Source: Treponema sp.
GTDB lineage: Bacteria; Spirochaetota; Spirochaetia; Treponematales; Treponemataceae
Reading direction: 5' to 3'
Length of the DNA: 7,828 nt
NCBI GenBank assembly: GCA_024699205.1
Contig: JAILQA010000462.1
Coordinates: forward strand, 1-7,828
This document shows positions 7,230 through 7,828 of this stretch, piece after piece. The translations under genes and the position numbers were made by a program. Under the pieces are notes generated by a model that ran no database searches, had not been told where the DNA came from, and saw only the letters and a list, made by a program, of their open reading frames with translations. Numbering within the stretch: the stretch's first letter is position 1; every line of letters begins with the position of its first letter.

Positions 7230-7238
7230 ATTATAGCA
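7230..7238 (-). promoter_or_regulatory. Extended -10 promoter of the aldo/keto reductase unit, leaderless layout
   Basis: The minus strand carries TGCTATAAT (7238-7230), a perfect extended -10. The normal start point seven bases beyond the last T is 7223, the A of the ATG. No good -35 is found at 16-18 bases, which an extended -10 can tolerate. A second overlapping TATAAT (7230-7225) lies too close to the ATG to serve the full-length gene. Confidence 0.65.
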
Positions 7239-7266
7239 TATTTTTGTGGACTATTTTATTAATTTT

Positions 7267-7274
7267 AAGCGCTT
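7267..7274. promoter_or_regulatory. AAGCGCTT palindrome, possible LacI/CcpA-family operator
   Basis: The shared 119-base region between the reductase and the lipoprotein contains AAGCGCTT, which fits the AAnCGnTT core bound by LacI-family regulators and CcpA. The flanks are T on both sides and do not extend the symmetry, so this is a core-only match. It lies about 44-51 bases upstream of the predicted reductase start point and upstream of the lipoprotein gene, so it could serve either. Confidence 0.25.
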
Positions 7275-7331
7275 TTTGGGAAAAAACACAAGAGTCCTAG
7301 ATTTTCTCACGTTTTTCTTCTATTATCCTGC

Positions 7332-7336
7332 AGAGG
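7332..7336 (+). promoter_or_regulatory. Ribosome binding site of the lipoprotein gene
   Basis: AGAGG ends six bases before the ATG at 7343 and selects that start. Promoter candidates upstream are weak: TATTAT at 7321-7326 without a -35, or TTGGGA (7276-7281) with TAGATT (7298-7303). Confidence 0.55.
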
Positions 7337-7342
7337 CTAATA

Positions 7343-7828
7343 ATGACAAAATCATTTTCTTCAATAATTCTATTTCTTTTTCTTTCCCTCTTGATATCAT
7401 GCAGGTCAAATCCAAAACTAGAAAAAGAAGCTGATGAAATCCCCTGCAATAACTATCGCCAGGCCATGCGAGATTTTGTTATCAATATTTCAGAAACCGC
7501 CCACGAGACAAATCCTGCCTTTATTGTAATTCCGCAAAATGGACAGAATGTTGCGTGGGATGATGATGACGCAGAAGATATTTTACCCGATCAAACTTTT
7601 TTCAATGCAATCAACGGTACTGGTCGCGAAGATATTTTTTATGGAACGAATGCTTCCTATGATATTGCTGATGGTACTCTAACACCGACAAATCTTTCTA
7701 AAGAAATGCAGGACTTTTGTGATGTTTATACAGTTGCGGGCCTTACTGTTCTTGCCATTGACTACACAAAATCAGATAAAAGTAAAATAAAGGATTCTTT
7801 TTCTAAAAATGCAGCAAAAGGCTATGTC
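7343..7828 (+). CDS. Lipoprotein of the TM1410 / GH114 (endo-alpha-1,4-polygalactosaminidase-like) family, 3' end outside the window
   Basis: The 162 visible residues begin MTKSFSSIILFLFLSLLISC, a lipoprotein signal peptide with lipobox L-I-S-C and lipidated Cys20, so the protein should be membrane-anchored outside the cytoplasm. The mature part opens with YRQAMRDFVINISE (39-51), then NPAFIVIPQNGQNV (57-70), FFNAINGTGREDIFYG (86-101) and LTVLAIDYTKS (134-144). These are the successive strands of the TM1410/MJ1477-type barrel related to GH114 polygalactosaminidases. The acidic WDDDDAED insertion lies at 72-79. The reading frame is open to the right edge, so the C-terminal half is missing. The ATG follows AGAGG. 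It is divergent from the reductase unit. Hydrolysis of a galactosamine-containing polymer is a family-level guess; many members have no tested activity. Confidence 0.82.
   Translation, partial: MTKSFSSIILFLFLSLLISCRSNPKLEKEADEIPCNNYRQAMRDFVINISETAHETNPAFIVIPQNGQNVAWDDDDAEDILPDQTFFNAINGTGREDIFYGTNASYDIADGTLTPTNLSKEMQDFCDVYTVAGLTVLAIDYTKSDKSKIKDSFSKNAAKGYV

Noticed and set aside
7246..7434. 62-codon plus-strand frame at the right end
   Set aside because: It overlaps the lipoprotein gene in another frame and has no ribosome binding site; the lipoprotein frame has a signal peptide and family motifs.

Overview
The window looks like a chromosomal segment of a carbohydrate-degrading anaerobe. A gut or rumen Treponema-like spirochete is my best guess. 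The reasons are moderately AT-rich DNA, a relaxed lipobox on the exported protein, plant-polysaccharide style enzymes (a GH26-like hydrolase, a CE2-type acetyl esterase, a type-B carboxylesterase), and an iron-sulfur aldo/keto reductase of the kind common in anaerobes. The genus assignment is inference from protein style only. There are no RNA genes, insertion sequences, CRISPR arrays or phage genes, and no gene-free stretch longer than about 120 bases.

Layout. Bases 1-1514 (+) hold the 3' part of a clan GH-A glycoside hydrolase that enters from the left edge. It converges on a minus-strand block, and a strong hairpin terminator lies between them (1533-1567). The minus-strand block reads right to left as two transcription units. 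Unit A is aldo/keto reductase (7223-6195), histidine phosphatase (6177-5509) and type-B carboxylesterase (5480-4137), with gaps of 17 and 28 bases. Unit B is an ArgA-type N-acetylglutamate synthase (4055-2748) and a CE2-type SGNH esterase (2658-1555), with an 89-base gap holding a possible attenuator or terminator. A divergent lipoprotein gene of the TM1410/GH114 family begins at 7343 (+) and runs off the right edge.

Regulation visible in sequence. The first gene of each minus-strand unit (the reductase and argA) has no Shine-Dalgarno but has an extended -10 box only 5-6 bases before the ATG, so both mRNAs are predicted to be leaderless. The downstream genes of both units and the divergent lipoprotein have clear purine-rich ribosome binding sites. 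A dyad lies just upstream of the argA promoter, and a LacI/CcpA-like AAGCGCTT palindrome lies in the divergent region at the right.

How the genes may work together. The hydrolase and the two esterases, both lacking signal peptides, fit the breakdown of acylated plant oligosaccharides, with deacylation inside the cell. The reductase could handle released aldehydes or sugars. ArgA belongs to arginine biosynthesis and looks like an unrelated neighbour. I see no clearly new multi-gene system. The most interesting observations are the paired leaderless promoters, the cytoplasmic esterases and the altered acetyl-CoA motif of ArgA.
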